From an uncultured Bacteroides sp. (GTDB lineage: Bacteria; Bacteroidota; Bacteroidia; Bacteroidales; Bacteroidaceae), in contig NZ_CALDPF010000035.1 of assembly GCF_937912035.1 (NCBI RefSeq), positions 149,087 through 213,086 of the forward strand: 64,000 nucleotides of DNA. The letters are read 5' to 3'. Under the pieces are notes generated by a model. That model ran no database searches. It had not been told where the DNA came from and was given only the letters and a program-made list of their open reading frames with translations. Positions within the stretch are counted from its first letter, which is position 1, and the number at the start of each line of letters is the position of its first letter. Shown here one piece after another: positions 15,675 to 24,609 of this stretch. A program made the position numbers and the translations under genes.

Positions 15675-16268
15675 TTAGTTCTTAATATACATTGGCATAT
15701 TCACGGTTCCTACATTCTTCAGGACTCCGTCTTTCACAAGTTCCTTCAGAGTTCGCAACGCTTTAGACTTGTTGAAACCTGTCAGCTTTTCAAAATCAAC
15801 ACGACGCATGAACTGATTATCGGCAAAATATTTGTCAATCTTTGCCATTATTTCCGATTGTTCCATATTACTGGAGTGACGCGAATCATCGGTGTCGTGT
15901 TCAAACTGAACTGTCCTAAGCATTTCAAGCAATTCCTTCTCGGGAGCAAACTTGATGCCTTTAACTCTTATATCATTTGAAGATACATATTTAGGGTCTA
16001 CATCCGGTTCGCATTTAAGACTGAGACTGAAATGACCAAGACCTTCCAAATGAACGGAATACCCCTCTTTAAAGGCATCATACAATTCGTTTCTTAAAGC
16101 TGTCAGCACACCCCATACGTCCGATTCTGTAAGAGTACATTTCTTGTTTATGCTTTGGCTGATGTTCCTTGTATTTATTACTCCCCGCGTAATCACTTTG
16201 GCATGTAGACCCGAAGATGTAACATCTTCACTATCGGGATTATTATACAAATCAAATTTTATAGGCAT
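15675..16268 (-). CDS. HU-family (HU-HIG) DNA-binding protein with C-terminal winged helix
   Basis: The start is set at MPIKFDLYNNP (16268); the frame runs on upstream through the GC-rich repeat array but that part is not protein-like. 197 residues. The N-terminal ~120 match the Bacteroidetes HU-HIG pattern: GLHAKVITRGVINTRNI, then VWGVLTALRNELYDAFKEGY, VHLEGLGHFSLSL, and IRVKGIKFAPEKEL. The C-terminal ~50 residues (FMRRVDFEKLTGFNKSKALR and LKELVKDGVLKN) form a winged helix, an extra DNA-binding unit. It should bind DNA as a dimer. The palindromic array at 16327-16412 just upstream is an obvious candidate target for self-regulation. Confidence 0.8.
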   Translation of the reverse strand: MPIKFDLYNNPDSEDVTSSGLHAKVITRGVINTRNISQSINKKCTLTESDVWGVLTALRNELYDAFKEGYSVHLEGLGHFSLSLKCEPDVDPKYVSSNDIRVKGIKFAPEKELLEMLRTVQFEHDTDDSRHSSNMEQSEIMAKIDKYFADNQFMRRVDFEKLTGFNKSKALRTLKELVKDGVLKNVGTVNMPMYIKN

Positions 16269-16326
16269 ACTTATATTATTTTTAATGTTTATCGATTCCC
16301 AATTAAAAACTCTTAGATAAAGATCG

Positions 16327-16412
16327 CGTGACACGGACGTGTGACGCGTGTAACACGAGCGTGTAACGATCGTAACACGAACGTGCAACGCGTGTAACAC
16401 GTCCGTGTCACG
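16327..16412. repeat. Tandem 22-bp palindromic repeat array (86 bp)
   Basis: Four 12-bp units of the form ACACGnnCGTGT begin at 16331, 16353, 16375 (last base varied) and 16397, exactly 22 bp apart. Between them sit ACGCGT (16344, 16388) or ACGATCGT (16366-16373), about one helical turn from the 12-mers. The whole block is also one large palindrome centred on 16369.5, with 16-bp perfect outer arms (16327-16342, 16397-16412). It is far richer in G+C than its A/T-rich surroundings. It lies between the divergent HU-like and glycosyltransferase genes. It looks like a cooperative protein-binding array. Confidence 0.85.
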
Positions 16413-16517
16413 GTAAATGTGGCAAGAAGTTTCGATATAAAAAAGTATTCGCAAAAGAAATATGTTTTGTCATATAACAATTAACAATTAATAACAAGAG
16501 GTAGAGGATTTTTTCAT

Positions 16518-16525
16518 TACCTTTG
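16518..16525 (+). promoter_or_regulatory. -7 element (TACCTTTG) for the glycosyltransferase operon
   Basis: TACCTTTG fits TAnnTTTG; no TTTG box is seen at the -33 position. A start near 16532 gives a 22-nt leader before ATG 16554. Confidence 0.5.
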
Positions 16526-16553
16526 TTTTTAAGTACAATTTATAATTATTTAT

Positions 16554-17303
16554 ATGCAAAACAGTGACAGCATCATCATAATTCCTACTTACAACGAGAA
16601 GGAAAACATTGAGAATATAATCCGTGCCGTATTCGGACTGGAAAAGTTTTTCCATATTCTGATTATCGAAGACAACTCGCCGGACGGAACAGCAGACATA
16701 GTGAAAAGACTGCAGAAAGAATTTCCGGAAAGGCTTTTCATGATTGAGAGAAAAGGTAAACTGGGACTAGGAACCGCATACATCACAGGATTCAAATGGG
16801 CTATAGAGAAGAAGTACGACTATATTTTCGAAATGGATGCCGACTTCAGCCATAACCCAAATGATTTGCCAAGACTCTATAAGGCTTGTCACGAGGACGG
16901 CGGAGATGTATCTATCGGTTCAAGATACATCAGCGGAGTAAACGTGGTGAACTGGCCTATGGGCAGAGTATTGATGTCTTACTTTGCATCCAAATATGTA
17001 AGATTTATCACCGGAATACCTGTTCATGACACTACCGCCGGATTCAAGTGCTACAGACGTGAAGTACTTGAAACCATAGATCTGGATAAAATCCGGTTCA
17101 AGGGATATGCATTCCAGATTGAAATGAAGTTCACTGCCTACAAATGCGGATTCAAAATTATAGAAGTGCCAGTGATATTCATCAACCGTGAGCTCGGAAC
17201 ATCGAAGATGAACAGCAGCATATTCGGCGAGGCTGTATTCGGAGTTATCAAACTGAAACTGGACAGTTGGTTCAAGAAATATCCTAAGAGAAAAGGTTGT
17301 TAG
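16554..17303 (+). CDS. Polyprenol-phosphate glycosyltransferase (DPM1-like, GT2)
   Basis: 249 residues. GT2 landmarks: IPTYNE 10-15, EDNSPDGT 39-46 and the metal-binding DAD 95-97 (EMDADFSHNP). The later GSRYISG and TAGFKCYRREVLE segments are typical of dolichol/polyprenol phosphate mannose synthases. It transfers a sugar from a nucleotide-sugar to undecaprenyl/polyprenyl phosphate on the cytoplasmic face. There are no C-terminal membrane helices, so it is the soluble or peripheral form. It is first in a run with pyrC, a MetH-activation protein, a phosphoesterase and plsC. Sugar (mannose or glucose) cannot be read from the sequence. Confidence 0.85.
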   Translation: MQNSDSIIIIPTYNEKENIENIIRAVFGLEKFFHILIIEDNSPDGTADIVKRLQKEFPERLFMIERKGKLGLGTAYITGFKWAIEKKYDYIFEMDADFSHNPNDLPRLYKACHEDGGDVSIGSRYISGVNVVNWPMGRVLMSYFASKYVRFITGIPVHDTTAGFKCYRREVLETIDLDKIRFKGYAFQIEMKFTAYKCGFKIIEVPVIFINRELGTSKMNSSIFGEAVFGVIKLKLDSWFKKYPKRKGC

Positions 17304-17327
17304 TTTTTAGTTATTAGTTTTTAGGAA

Positions 17328-18668
17328 ATGAAAAGAATTTGGATAAAGAATGCTGTCATCGTGAACGAAGGCAGACAGTTTAAAGGCTCGGTTGTTACTG
17401 AGGATGAAACAATATACAGAATTATCGAAGGCGATGCTGCGCCTGAATGTGATGTAAACGAGACCATTGATGCAGAAGGTTGCTTCCTGCTTCCTGGAGT
17501 GATAGACGACCACGTGCATTTCCGCGACCCTGGACTTACTCACAAGGCTGATATGGCTACAGAAACCGCTGCAGCTGCTGCCGGAGGTGTGACTTCGTTC
17601 ATGGATATGCCTAACTGCAATCCGCAGACCACTACCATAGAGGCTCTGGAAAACAAGTTTGCTGATGCTGCTACAAAGTGCGTGGTGAACTATTCTTTCT
17701 ATTTCGGGGCAACGAACAATAATGCCGACCAGCTTAAAAATCTAGACAAGACTCACGTATGCGGTGTGAAGTTGTTCATGGGTGCAAGTACAGGCAACAT
17801 GCTTGTGGACCGCATGGAAGCTTTGAAGAAAATTTTCTCCGAAGCGGGAATGCTGATTGCCACTCACTGTGAGGACCAGACCGTGATTAGCCGCAACACT
17901 GCCGAGGTGAAAGAAAAGTATGGCGAAGATGCAGACATTTCTCTTCATCCGATAATCCGCAGCGAGGAGGCTTGCTATAACTCATCATCTCTTGCCGTTA
18001 AACTGGCAAAGGAGACAGGAGCGCGTCTTCATATCCTTCATGTAAGTACTGCCAAGGAGCTGGAACTGTTCGAAGATAAACCCCTGTCAGAAAAGAAAAT
18101 CACTTCCGAGGCTTGCGTTTCGCATCTTATGTTCTGCGATGAAGATTACAAGACTCTTGGCGGACGCATAAAGTGTAATCCTAGCATCAAGACACGTACA
18201 GACCGTGACGCTCTGAGAAAAGCACTAAGCAGTAATCTGATTGATGTGATAGGCACCGACCACGCCCCTCACCTACTCTCTGAAAAACAGGGCGGTGCAC
18301 TGAAGGCTGTATCTGGTATGCCTAGCCTGCAATTCTCATTGGTAAGTATATATGAGCTTGTCAAGGAAGGTGTGTTGTCAGTGGAACAGCTTGTACAGAA
18401 AATGTGTCATGCTCCTGCCGAGCTGTATCAGATTAAAGACAGAGGATATATCCGCGAAGGATATAAAGCAGACCTGGTGATACTGAATCCTAATCATGAA
18501 TGGACTGTCACTACCGACTGCATAAAGAGCCGCTGCGGATGGAGCCCAATGGAGGGAAGAAACTTCCATGCCAAGGTTGAGAAAACTCTGGTAAACGGAA
18601 CTGTGGTTTACGAAAATGATACCGTAAATACTGCCCACAGAGGTCAGGCACTGGTATTCGACAGATGA
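17328..18668 (+). CDS. pyrC: Dihydroorotase
   Basis: 446 residues. It cyclises carbamoyl-aspartate to dihydroorotate in pyrimidine synthesis, in the cytoplasm. The metal site is complete: HVHFRDPG with HxH at 62-64, likely carboxylated lysine K148 (GVKLFMGAST), H180 (ATHCED), H238 (ILHVST) and D311 (GTDHAPH). The length and the HVHFRDPG...GTDHAPH layout fit the class I (PyrC/AllB-like) enzymes; an allantoinase is the main alternative but the DMPNCNP motif supports dihydroorotase. It follows the glycosyltransferase after 24 bases that contain the recurring TTAGTTTTTA spacer sequence. Confidence 0.9.
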   Translation: MKRIWIKNAVIVNEGRQFKGSVVTEDETIYRIIEGDAAPECDVNETIDAEGCFLLPGVIDDHVHFRDPGLTHKADMATETAAAAAGGVTSFMDMPNCNPQTTTIEALENKFADAATKCVVNYSFYFGATNNNADQLKNLDKTHVCGVKLFMGASTGNMLVDRMEALKKIFSEAGMLIATHCEDQTVISRNTAEVKEKYGEDADISLHPIIRSEEACYNSSSLAVKLAKETGARLHILHVSTAKELELFEDKPLSEKKITSEACVSHLMFCDEDYKTLGGRIKCNPSIKTRTDRDALRKALSSNLIDVIGTDHAPHLLSEKQGGALKAVSGMPSLQFSLVSIYELVKEGVLSVEQLVQKMCHAPAELYQIKDRGYIREGYKADLVILNPNHEWTVTTDCIKSRCGWSPMEGRNFHAKVEKTLVNGTVVYENDTVNTAHRGQALVFDR

Positions 18669-18712
18669 TTTGTTAGTTTTTAACTATTAATTTTTAATTA
18701 TTAATTCCCCAA

Positions 18713-19615
18713 ATGCGTACAGACATCACCGTAAAAGAATACGACATACACGAACTGGCTGACTACATAAACTGGATTTACTTTTTCCATGCATGGGGAT
18801 TTCAACCCAAATATTCGTCGATAGCCGATATTCATGGTTGTGACGGCTGCCGTGCAATGTGGCTTGTATCTTTCAAGGAAGATGAAAGGCCAAAGGCTTC
18901 TGAGGCTATGCAACTGCACAAAGAGGCACAGAGAATGCTCAACAGCCTGGACGGACGCTTCAAGGTTTATGCCATGTATCGCCTGATGGACGCAAATTCG
19001 GACGGCGACAATCTGATAATGGAAGAAACAAGATTCCCACTGTTAAGGCAACAATCTAGAGTTAAGGACTCTGATCCTTTTCTATGTCTGAGCGACTTCG
19101 TCAGGCCTGCCTCATCCGGAATTACAGATACAGTGGGATGTTTTGCCACTACTATCGATCCAAAGATGGAAGAAGAGTTTGAAGGTGACGACTATAAGAT
19201 GATGTTATGCAAGACTTTAGCTGAGAGACTGGCAGAAGCGGCAGCAGAAAAGATTCATGAAACAATCAGAAAATCTGTCTGGGGATATGCTCCTGACGAA
19301 AATCTGAGCATAAAAGACCTGTTGGACGAAAAGTATTGCGGAATACGTCCTGCCGTAGGCTATCCCTCACTTCCTGACATCTCGGTGAACTTTCTGCTTG
19401 ATGATTTGTTGGATATGAAGCGTATAGGAATAACTCTGACTGAAAACGGAATGATGCATCCTCATGCTTCGGTGAGTGGACTGATGTTCGCGCATCCTCA
19501 ATCAAGATACTTCAGTGTCGGAAAAATAGACGAAGCGCAGCTTGCCGACTATGCTGAGAGACGTGGCAAGACTGCCGATGAGATGAGAAAGTATCTGAGA
19601 GCGAATGTTGGCTAA
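18713..19615 (+). CDS. Stand-alone methionine synthase activation-domain protein
   Basis: 300 residues. The core IRPAVGYPSLPD (after LDEKYCG) and the following ENGMMHPHASVSGLMFAHPQSRYFSVGKI are the SAM-binding activation domain of cobalamin-dependent methionine synthase (MetH). In MetH this domain remethylates oxidised cob(II)alamin. Here it is a separate protein, with the N-terminal part (about 1-60) starting with DITVKEYDIHELADYINWIYFF. In Bacteroides such stand-alone proteins are known by annotation; whether they serve a split MetH is inferred. Preceded by a 44-base spacer containing the recurring repeat. Confidence 0.85.
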   Translation: MRTDITVKEYDIHELADYINWIYFFHAWGFQPKYSSIADIHGCDGCRAMWLVSFKEDERPKASEAMQLHKEAQRMLNSLDGRFKVYAMYRLMDANSDGDNLIMEETRFPLLRQQSRVKDSDPFLCLSDFVRPASSGITDTVGCFATTIDPKMEEEFEGDDYKMMLCKTLAERLAEAAAEKIHETIRKSVWGYAPDENLSIKDLLDEKYCGIRPAVGYPSLPDISVNFLLDDLLDMKRIGITLTENGMMHPHASVSGLMFAHPQSRYFSVGKIDEAQLADYAERRGKTADEMRKYLRANVG

Positions 19616-19674
19616 TCAGTTGTTAGTTATTAGCTGTTAGCTGTTAATTATTAATTTTTAATTATTAATCCTTA

Positions 19675-20826
19675 ATGATCTTACTTAGAGTTGCAATATT
19701 TTTTCTGCTGATGCTGTTGCTGCCGGACTGGTACATACACCGTATATATATCAGGCGCAAGAAAAGTGAGCTTTACAGTAGGCTTCTTTGGTGGCCCACT
19801 ATTGTTATGCTCGTGATGCTGGCTATCTTCATAGCCTTACACGACAGTCTGCACGACTATTTCGGCATATATCTTATCGTAACCTTATGCTTCTGCATTC
19901 CTAAACTGACCTTTGTCTTATTCAGCCTTATACTAAGGGGGATAAATAAAGTTTCTGGATTGAAAATACCTCATGCGGCAATATCTACACTGCCAGCTCT
20001 GGCTATGCTGGGATATATTCTTTTCGGAGCAATAAAGGGAAAAGAGATTTTCAAGGTAAGGGAAGTGACATTCACATCGGCAAATCTGCCTGAAGAATTC
20101 GACGGTTACAGGATTATGCAACTCTCGGACATACATTCCGGAAGCTGGAAAGGAAATCCGGAAGCTTTGAAAAGAGCTATAGATATATGCAACAATCAGA
20201 ATGCGGATCTGGCATTGTTCACCGGCGATCTGGTAAACAGCCGTGCCGACGAACTACTGGAATTCTCAGAAATATTCTCCGGGCTAAAGGCGAAGGACGG
20301 TGTTTACTCCGTATTGGGCAACCACGACTATGGAACATACGTAAAATGGGATTCAGAAGCCGACAGGATTGCGAATATAGATTCTCTCATTTCCCGTGAA
20401 AACAGTATGGGGTGGAGAATGCTGAACAATAGTCATACCATTGTCAGAAGGGGCAATGACTCTATAGCTGTAATAGGAGTAGAAAACAGCGGACGTCCGC
20501 CTTTTCCTGACTATGCACGTCTGAAGGATGCCTCAGCAAGTACAGAAGGCATGTTCCAGATACTGATGAGCCACGACCCCACCCACTGGCGCAGGGAGGT
20601 TCTGCCCGAATCGGATATTGAACTCACACTGTCAGGGCATACGCACGATATGCAGATTACATTCTTCGGACTGTCTGTATCATCGTTCATTTATCCTGAA
20701 CACAACGGCATGTATATGGAAGGAGAAAGAGGGCTTTACGTAAACATAGGACTAGGACACGTATTGTTCCCGATGCGCCTTGGAGCATGGCCGGAAATAA
20801 CAGTAATCACACTAAAGAAAAAATAA
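19675..20826 (+). CDS. Membrane-anchored metallophosphoesterase (YaeI-like)
   Basis: 383 residues. The first ~125 residues hold about four hydrophobic helices (FFLLMLLLPDW, PTIVMLVMLAIFIAL, IYLIVTLCFCIPKL, ISTLPALAMLGYILFG). The catalytic domain follows with the dimetal motif set QLSDIHSGS, FTGDLVNSR, LGNHDYG, SHDPTHW and SGHTHDMQ. Relatives hydrolyse UDP-diacylglucosamine or other phosphodiesters; the substrate here is not evident. The active site likely faces the periplasm or membrane surface. It precedes plsC by 23 bases, which fits a role in lipid metabolism. Confidence 0.88.
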   Translation: MILLRVAIFFLLMLLLPDWYIHRIYIRRKKSELYSRLLWWPTIVMLVMLAIFIALHDSLHDYFGIYLIVTLCFCIPKLTFVLFSLILRGINKVSGLKIPHAAISTLPALAMLGYILFGAIKGKEIFKVREVTFTSANLPEEFDGYRIMQLSDIHSGSWKGNPEALKRAIDICNNQNADLALFTGDLVNSRADELLEFSEIFSGLKAKDGVYSVLGNHDYGTYVKWDSEADRIANIDSLISRENSMGWRMLNNSHTIVRRGNDSIAVIGVENSGRPPFPDYARLKDASASTEGMFQILMSHDPTHWRREVLPESDIELTLSGHTHDMQITFFGLSVSSFIYPEHNGMYMEGERGLYVNIGLGHVLFPMRLGAWPEITVITLKKK

Positions 20827-20849
20827 CAGAAATTCAAAAACTCATAAAT

Positions 20850-21602
20850 ATGAAATTATTGTACATTATCTATCAGATTTGCATTGGATTGCCGATATTC
20901 CTAGTAACAACCATTCTTACGGCACTGACGACAATGATTGGATGCCATCTTGGCAACGGACACTTCTGGGGATATTATCCCGGAAAGCTCTGGTCACAAA
21001 TAACATGTTACACTTTACTTCTACCTATAAAAGTAAAAGGACGTGAGAATATAGACCAGAAACAATCATACGTGTTTGTAGCAAACCATCAGGGTTCGTT
21101 CGACATTTTCCTGATCTACGGTTTTCTGGGAAGAAACTTCAAATGGATGATGAAGAAAAGTCTGAGAAAAATACCGTTCGTGGGTAAGGCATGCGAATCG
21201 GCAGGATTTATCTTCGTTGACAAATCGGGTCCAAGAAAGATACACGAAACCATAGAACAGGCATTCCATGTGCTGAAAGACGGAACTTCACTGGTAGTTT
21301 TCCCTGAAGGAGCAAGAACATTCACCGGACATATGGGAATCTTCAAAAAAGGTGCCTTTCAGTTGGCAGACGAACTCCAGCTTCCTGTAGTTCCACTTAC
21401 TATAGACGGTTCGTTTAATATACTTCCGCGTACCGGCAAGCTGTTGTCATGGCATCCTATGAAGCTTACTATCCACAAGCCTATTTTCCCGAAATGCAAA
21501 GGTCCTGAAAACATCAAGGAGCTTATGGAAGAATCGTATAAGGTAATAGAAAGTGCGCTACCAGACGAATATAAAGGAAAAGTTGATAATCCAGACCAAT
21601 AA
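20850..21602 (+). CDS. plsC: 1-acyl-sn-glycerol-3-phosphate acyltransferase
   Basis: ATG 20850 (MKLLYIIYQICIGL) is preferred over an upstream start overlapping the phosphoesterase. 250 residues. Motif I NHQGSFD gives HX4D at 80-85; motif III FPEGART is at 151-157. An N-terminal hydrophobic helix (about 3-30) anchors the enzyme to the inner membrane. It acylates lysophosphatidic acid to phosphatidic acid, the second step in phospholipid synthesis. It is last in the 16554-21602 run and ends at a strong bidirectional terminator. Confidence 0.9.
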   Translation: MKLLYIIYQICIGLPIFLVTTILTALTTMIGCHLGNGHFWGYYPGKLWSQITCYTLLLPIKVKGRENIDQKQSYVFVANHQGSFDIFLIYGFLGRNFKWMMKKSLRKIPFVGKACESAGFIFVDKSGPRKIHETIEQAFHVLKDGTSLVVFPEGARTFTGHMGIFKKGAFQLADELQLPVVPLTIDGSFNILPRTGKLLSWHPMKLTIHKPIFPKCKGPENIKELMEESYKVIESALPDEYKGKVDNPDQ

Positions 21603-21615
21603 ATCTGTAATACAA

Positions 21616-21669
21616 AAAACAGCTCCGGCATATTGGAATTAGTTTCCTTATGCCGGAGCTGTTTTATTT
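21616..21669. terminator. Strong bidirectional terminator
   Basis: AAAACAGCTCCGGCATA (21616-21632) is the exact inverse of TATGCCGGAGCTGTTTT (21649-21665), with T-rich flanks on both strands. It separates the convergent plsC and ThrE-type genes. Confidence 0.92.
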
Positions 21670-21693
21670 TCGTATTATATCAAACTTAATTGA

Positions 21694-23073
21694 TTACCAT
21701 TCTACGAATTTACCACGAGCTTTGCGTTCAGCAAGAATTTCTTTCAGACGTTTGTTCTTTTCTTTAGCTATGTATTTACGTCCAAAGATATTAGGAATGG
21801 CAACACCAAGTGAAATACACAATATCACCATACCGGAAGTAATACCGCTCTGTATTGCTTTCATCAATACTGATATCTGTTCAGGTGATTCCACATTCAT
21901 ATTGATGATACCGAAAAGCATACGGTACATAAGCACTCCAGGGATCATAGGAATGACAGAAGGGATAGTCAATACGTGGTTTGGACAGTGGAACCAATGT
22001 ACAGCCTTAATAGCTATAAGGCTTACCAATACAGAACCGGCAAACGATCCTATTACAAGTCCCATATCAAGACCTATATTGTCTGTACTTGGACCCAAAT
22101 TTACGAAGTTACGTGTACAAACTGCTATTATGCCTCCTATGGCAACAACCCACAACAGACGGCGAGGTATATTGAATATCATAGAAAATCCCATTGCAGA
22201 AATGGCAGCAGCTATGGCATATTCAATATATGTATGATGCGGAACCATACTGATAGTCGGGAAGAAATTTTCAATATGACATATCTTTACAGCAAAAGCA
22301 ATACCGAAAGCCATGGCAGAAACCATAAGCAACGTATTGACAGCACGTACTATACCGACCTGAATATAATTGTCCAGCATATCATCAACAAAGTTTATCA
22401 ACGGCACTCCCGGTACAATGAACAATGCACATGCCAAAAGCGGATGCCATGGAGTGGTTGTCCACGAAGCAGGCAATAATGTAGATGCCCATGCCAACAT
22501 TGTAGAAATAAAGGCAGCGATAGCAATACCCATGTAATGATTTAAACCTGACTCATTACATTTGGCACGTACCCTCATACCGATTATAGCGGCTATTGAA
22601 GCATAAAGGAAAGCAACCCAGTCGCAACCGAACTGAATACAGAATCCACCGCAGGCAAAACCGGCACCGATAGCAACCTGCCAAGGAGTATAATTACGTT
22701 TGCGCTTACGAATTTCTTCCAGCTCCTCCTCATACTGGTCAAGGGTGTAATCGTTTTCGATTGCACGCCATGACAATTTGCTCACAGCAGATATAGCAGT
22801 CATGTTCACTCCATGACCTTCTATCCTTTGGAATTTTGTAAATGAATAATCACCATCACTCACATTTACCATAAGCATGGTAAAACTGACGTTGATGTGA
22901 AGTTTTTCTTCTGGAATACCTAGGAAAGCGGCAGTACGCTTCATGTTCCTTACCACACGGTTAGTATCGGCAAGGCTCTCAACCAAAAGTTTCCCAGTGC
23001 GTAGAAGTAAATCTACTCGTCGATGAAGCAGCAGTTCATCATGTACTTTTTCTGTCGTCTGAAGATGTTCCAT
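21694..23073 (-). CDS. Threonine/serine exporter family protein (ThrE-type)
   Basis: 459 residues from MEHLQTTEKVHDEL (23073). The longer start at 23100 would overlap the promoter element at 23098-23105. The N-terminal half has the cytoplasmic ThrE signature (LLLRTGKLLVESLADTNRVVRNM, then TAISAVSKLSWRA) and then about ten membrane helices in two blocks, including ALFIVPGVPLINFVDDML and TIPSVIPMIPGVLMYRMLFG. ThrE proteins export threonine and serine by proton-coupled efflux. Both halves (DUF1212- and DUF3815-like) are fused, as usual for the longer family members. Single-gene transcript. Confidence 0.85.
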   Translation of the reverse strand: MEHLQTTEKVHDELLLHRRVDLLLRTGKLLVESLADTNRVVRNMKRTAAFLGIPEEKLHINVSFTMLMVNVSDGDYSFTKFQRIEGHGVNMTAISAVSKLSWRAIENDYTLDQYEEELEEIRKRKRNYTPWQVAIGAGFACGGFCIQFGCDWVAFLYASIAAIIGMRVRAKCNESGLNHYMGIAIAAFISTMLAWASTLLPASWTTTPWHPLLACALFIVPGVPLINFVDDMLDNYIQVGIVRAVNTLLMVSAMAFGIAFAVKICHIENFFPTISMVPHHTYIEYAIAAAISAMGFSMIFNIPRRLLWVVAIGGIIAVCTRNFVNLGPSTDNIGLDMGLVIGSFAGSVLVSLIAIKAVHWFHCPNHVLTIPSVIPMIPGVLMYRMLFGIINMNVESPEQISVLMKAIQSGITSGMVILCISLGVAIPNIFGRKYIAKEKNKRLKEILAERKARGKFVEW

Positions 23074-23097
23074 ATAGTCAAGTTTTGTTTTCGGCTG

Positions 23098-23105
23098 CAA
23101 AGGTA
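23098..23105 (-). promoter_or_regulatory. -7 element (TACCTTTG, minus strand) for the ThrE-type gene
   Basis: The plus strand reads CAAAGGTA. A start near 23091 leaves about 17 nt before ATG 23073, which decides the start codon of that gene. Confidence 0.55.
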
Positions 23106-23127
23106 TTAATTATTCCTATTTTATACG

Positions 23128-23135
23128 TATCTTTG
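23128..23135 (+). promoter_or_regulatory. -7 element (TATCTTTG), possible RND operon promoter
   Basis: TATCTTTG fits the consensus and points toward the efflux operon. It would leave a long leader of about 215 nt before ATG 23358. No -33 TTTG is visible. Confidence 0.35.
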
Positions 23136-23357
23136 CAGAGCAATATTATATAAAAAATACCCGGATTTGATAAGAAACAGAAAAATCACATATCGTTTCC
23201 ACAGTTTTGTGGAAAAATTACACACCTTTTAATAACAGAAACTACTTAACAAAACAGCTTAAACAGTTTATTTTCAATAAATTAGGTTTTCCATAGTAAT
23301 TATGGCACATGGATTGCCCTAAATTTAACGGCATCTAAAATATTAACAGATAAGTAT

Positions 23358-24572
23358 ATGAAACGAATTTTGACAAAAAAGGACTTGAAGTTCAAGAAAA
23401 AACAAGCCATTTACGCAAGCATCTGCATTATCTTAGTAGTAGGTTTTTATTTTATTTTCAACAGAAAAGATAAACCTGTTATAGAAAAACCTATTGTGTG
23501 TGTGCAACCTGTTGTACAGGAGAATGTTGAGATCTATGGCGACTATGTGGGACGAATCAGAGCACAACTTTTCGTTGAAGTCAGAGCCAGAGTGGAAGGC
23601 TTCCTGGAAAGAATGCACTTCGAAGAAGGTAGTTACGTTAAAAAGGATCAGGTACTTTTTGTCATCAATCAGGACCAATACCGTGCAAAAGCCGATAAAG
23701 CTAGAGCTCAGTTGAAAAAAGACGAGGCTACGGCACTGAAAGCCAAACGTGACTTAGACCGTATCCGTCCACTGTATGAGCAGAACGCAGCCAGCCAGCT
23801 GGACTTGGACAATGCCATAGCTGCATACGAAACAGCAGAAGCAAGTGTAGGTATGAGCAAGGCTGACCTTGAACAGGCTGAACAAGAATTGGGATATACT
23901 ATTGTACGCTCCCCTATTTCAGGACATATCAGTGAAAGACTTGTTGACCCGGGAACTCTGGTTGGTACCGGAGGCAAATCATTGCTTGCTACCATTGTAA
24001 AGAGTGACACTGTTAACGTGGACTTCAGCATGACAGCACTTGACTATCTTAAAAGCAAGGAAAGAAACGTTACTTTCGGTCAGAAAGATACCACACGTAC
24101 ATGGAAACAGACTGTAACAGTTACACTGCCGGACAATACAGTATATGAACATAAAGGTCTGGTGGACTTCGCAGCTCCACAGGTTAATCCTAAGACCGGT
24201 ACATTCCAGGTAAGAGCCGAGTTGCCAAATCCTGAACATGTTCTTCTTCCGGGACAGTTTACTAGCGTAAAAGTTCTTCTCGATGTAAGAGAGAATGCTA
24301 CAGTAATTCCAAAGAAATCACTTATCATCGAAAAAGGCGGATCATACGTATTCGTTATGCGACGTGACTCCGTAGCAGAAAGACGTTTCATAGAGATAGG
24401 TCCTGAATTCAAGAACGATGTTGTAGTGGAAAGAGGTCTGGCACCTGGTGAAATGATTGTGACAGAAGGTTATCACAAGCTAACACCGGGAGTGAAAGTA
24501 CAGGTTGCTCCTGAAGCTATAAACCAGGAAGAAAACAAGGCTGACAATGACAGCAGCACTACAAGCAAGTGA
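23358..24572 (+). CDS. RND efflux periplasmic adaptor (AcrA/MFP)
   Basis: 404 residues. An N-terminal hydrophobic helix (AIYASICIILVVGFYFIF, about 18-35) without a lipobox anchors it to the inner membrane. The lipoyl halves FVEVRARVEGFLERMHFEEG and YTIVRSPISGHISERLVDPG flank an alpha-hairpin (about 110-180); beta-barrel and membrane-proximal domains follow (GLVDFAAPQVNPKTGTFQVR, LLPGQFTSVKV). It links the pump and outer-membrane channel. It is first in a three-gene efflux operon; the pump starts 37 bases later. Substrate unknown; likely drugs, bile acids or detergents. Confidence 0.92.
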   Translation: MKRILTKKDLKFKKKQAIYASICIILVVGFYFIFNRKDKPVIEKPIVCVQPVVQENVEIYGDYVGRIRAQLFVEVRARVEGFLERMHFEEGSYVKKDQVLFVINQDQYRAKADKARAQLKKDEATALKAKRDLDRIRPLYEQNAASQLDLDNAIAAYETAEASVGMSKADLEQAEQELGYTIVRSPISGHISERLVDPGTLVGTGGKSLLATIVKSDTVNVDFSMTALDYLKSKERNVTFGQKDTTRTWKQTVTVTLPDNTVYEHKGLVDFAAPQVNPKTGTFQVRAELPNPEHVLLPGQFTSVKVLLDVRENATVIPKKSLIIEKGGSYVFVMRRDSVAERRFIEIGPEFKNDVVVERGLAPGEMIVTEGYHKLTPGVKVQVAPEAINQEENKADNDSSTTSK

Positions 24573-24609
24573 AATTAACACAGAGGTAAACTAACCAAGC
24601 TACACATTT

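Noticed and set aside
16327..16412. Possible CRISPR array
   Set aside because: The repeats are contiguous 22-bp palindromic units without unique spacers, and no cas genes are near.
15675..16454. Longer 259-residue version of the HU-like protein
   Set aside because: The extra N-terminus is read through the GC-rich repeat array and has no HU-like features; MPIKF at 16268 is the natural start.
23128..23357. Long structured leader for the RND operon
   Set aside because: No convincing stems or regulator sites were seen in the 215 nt; only the TATCTTTG box is supported.
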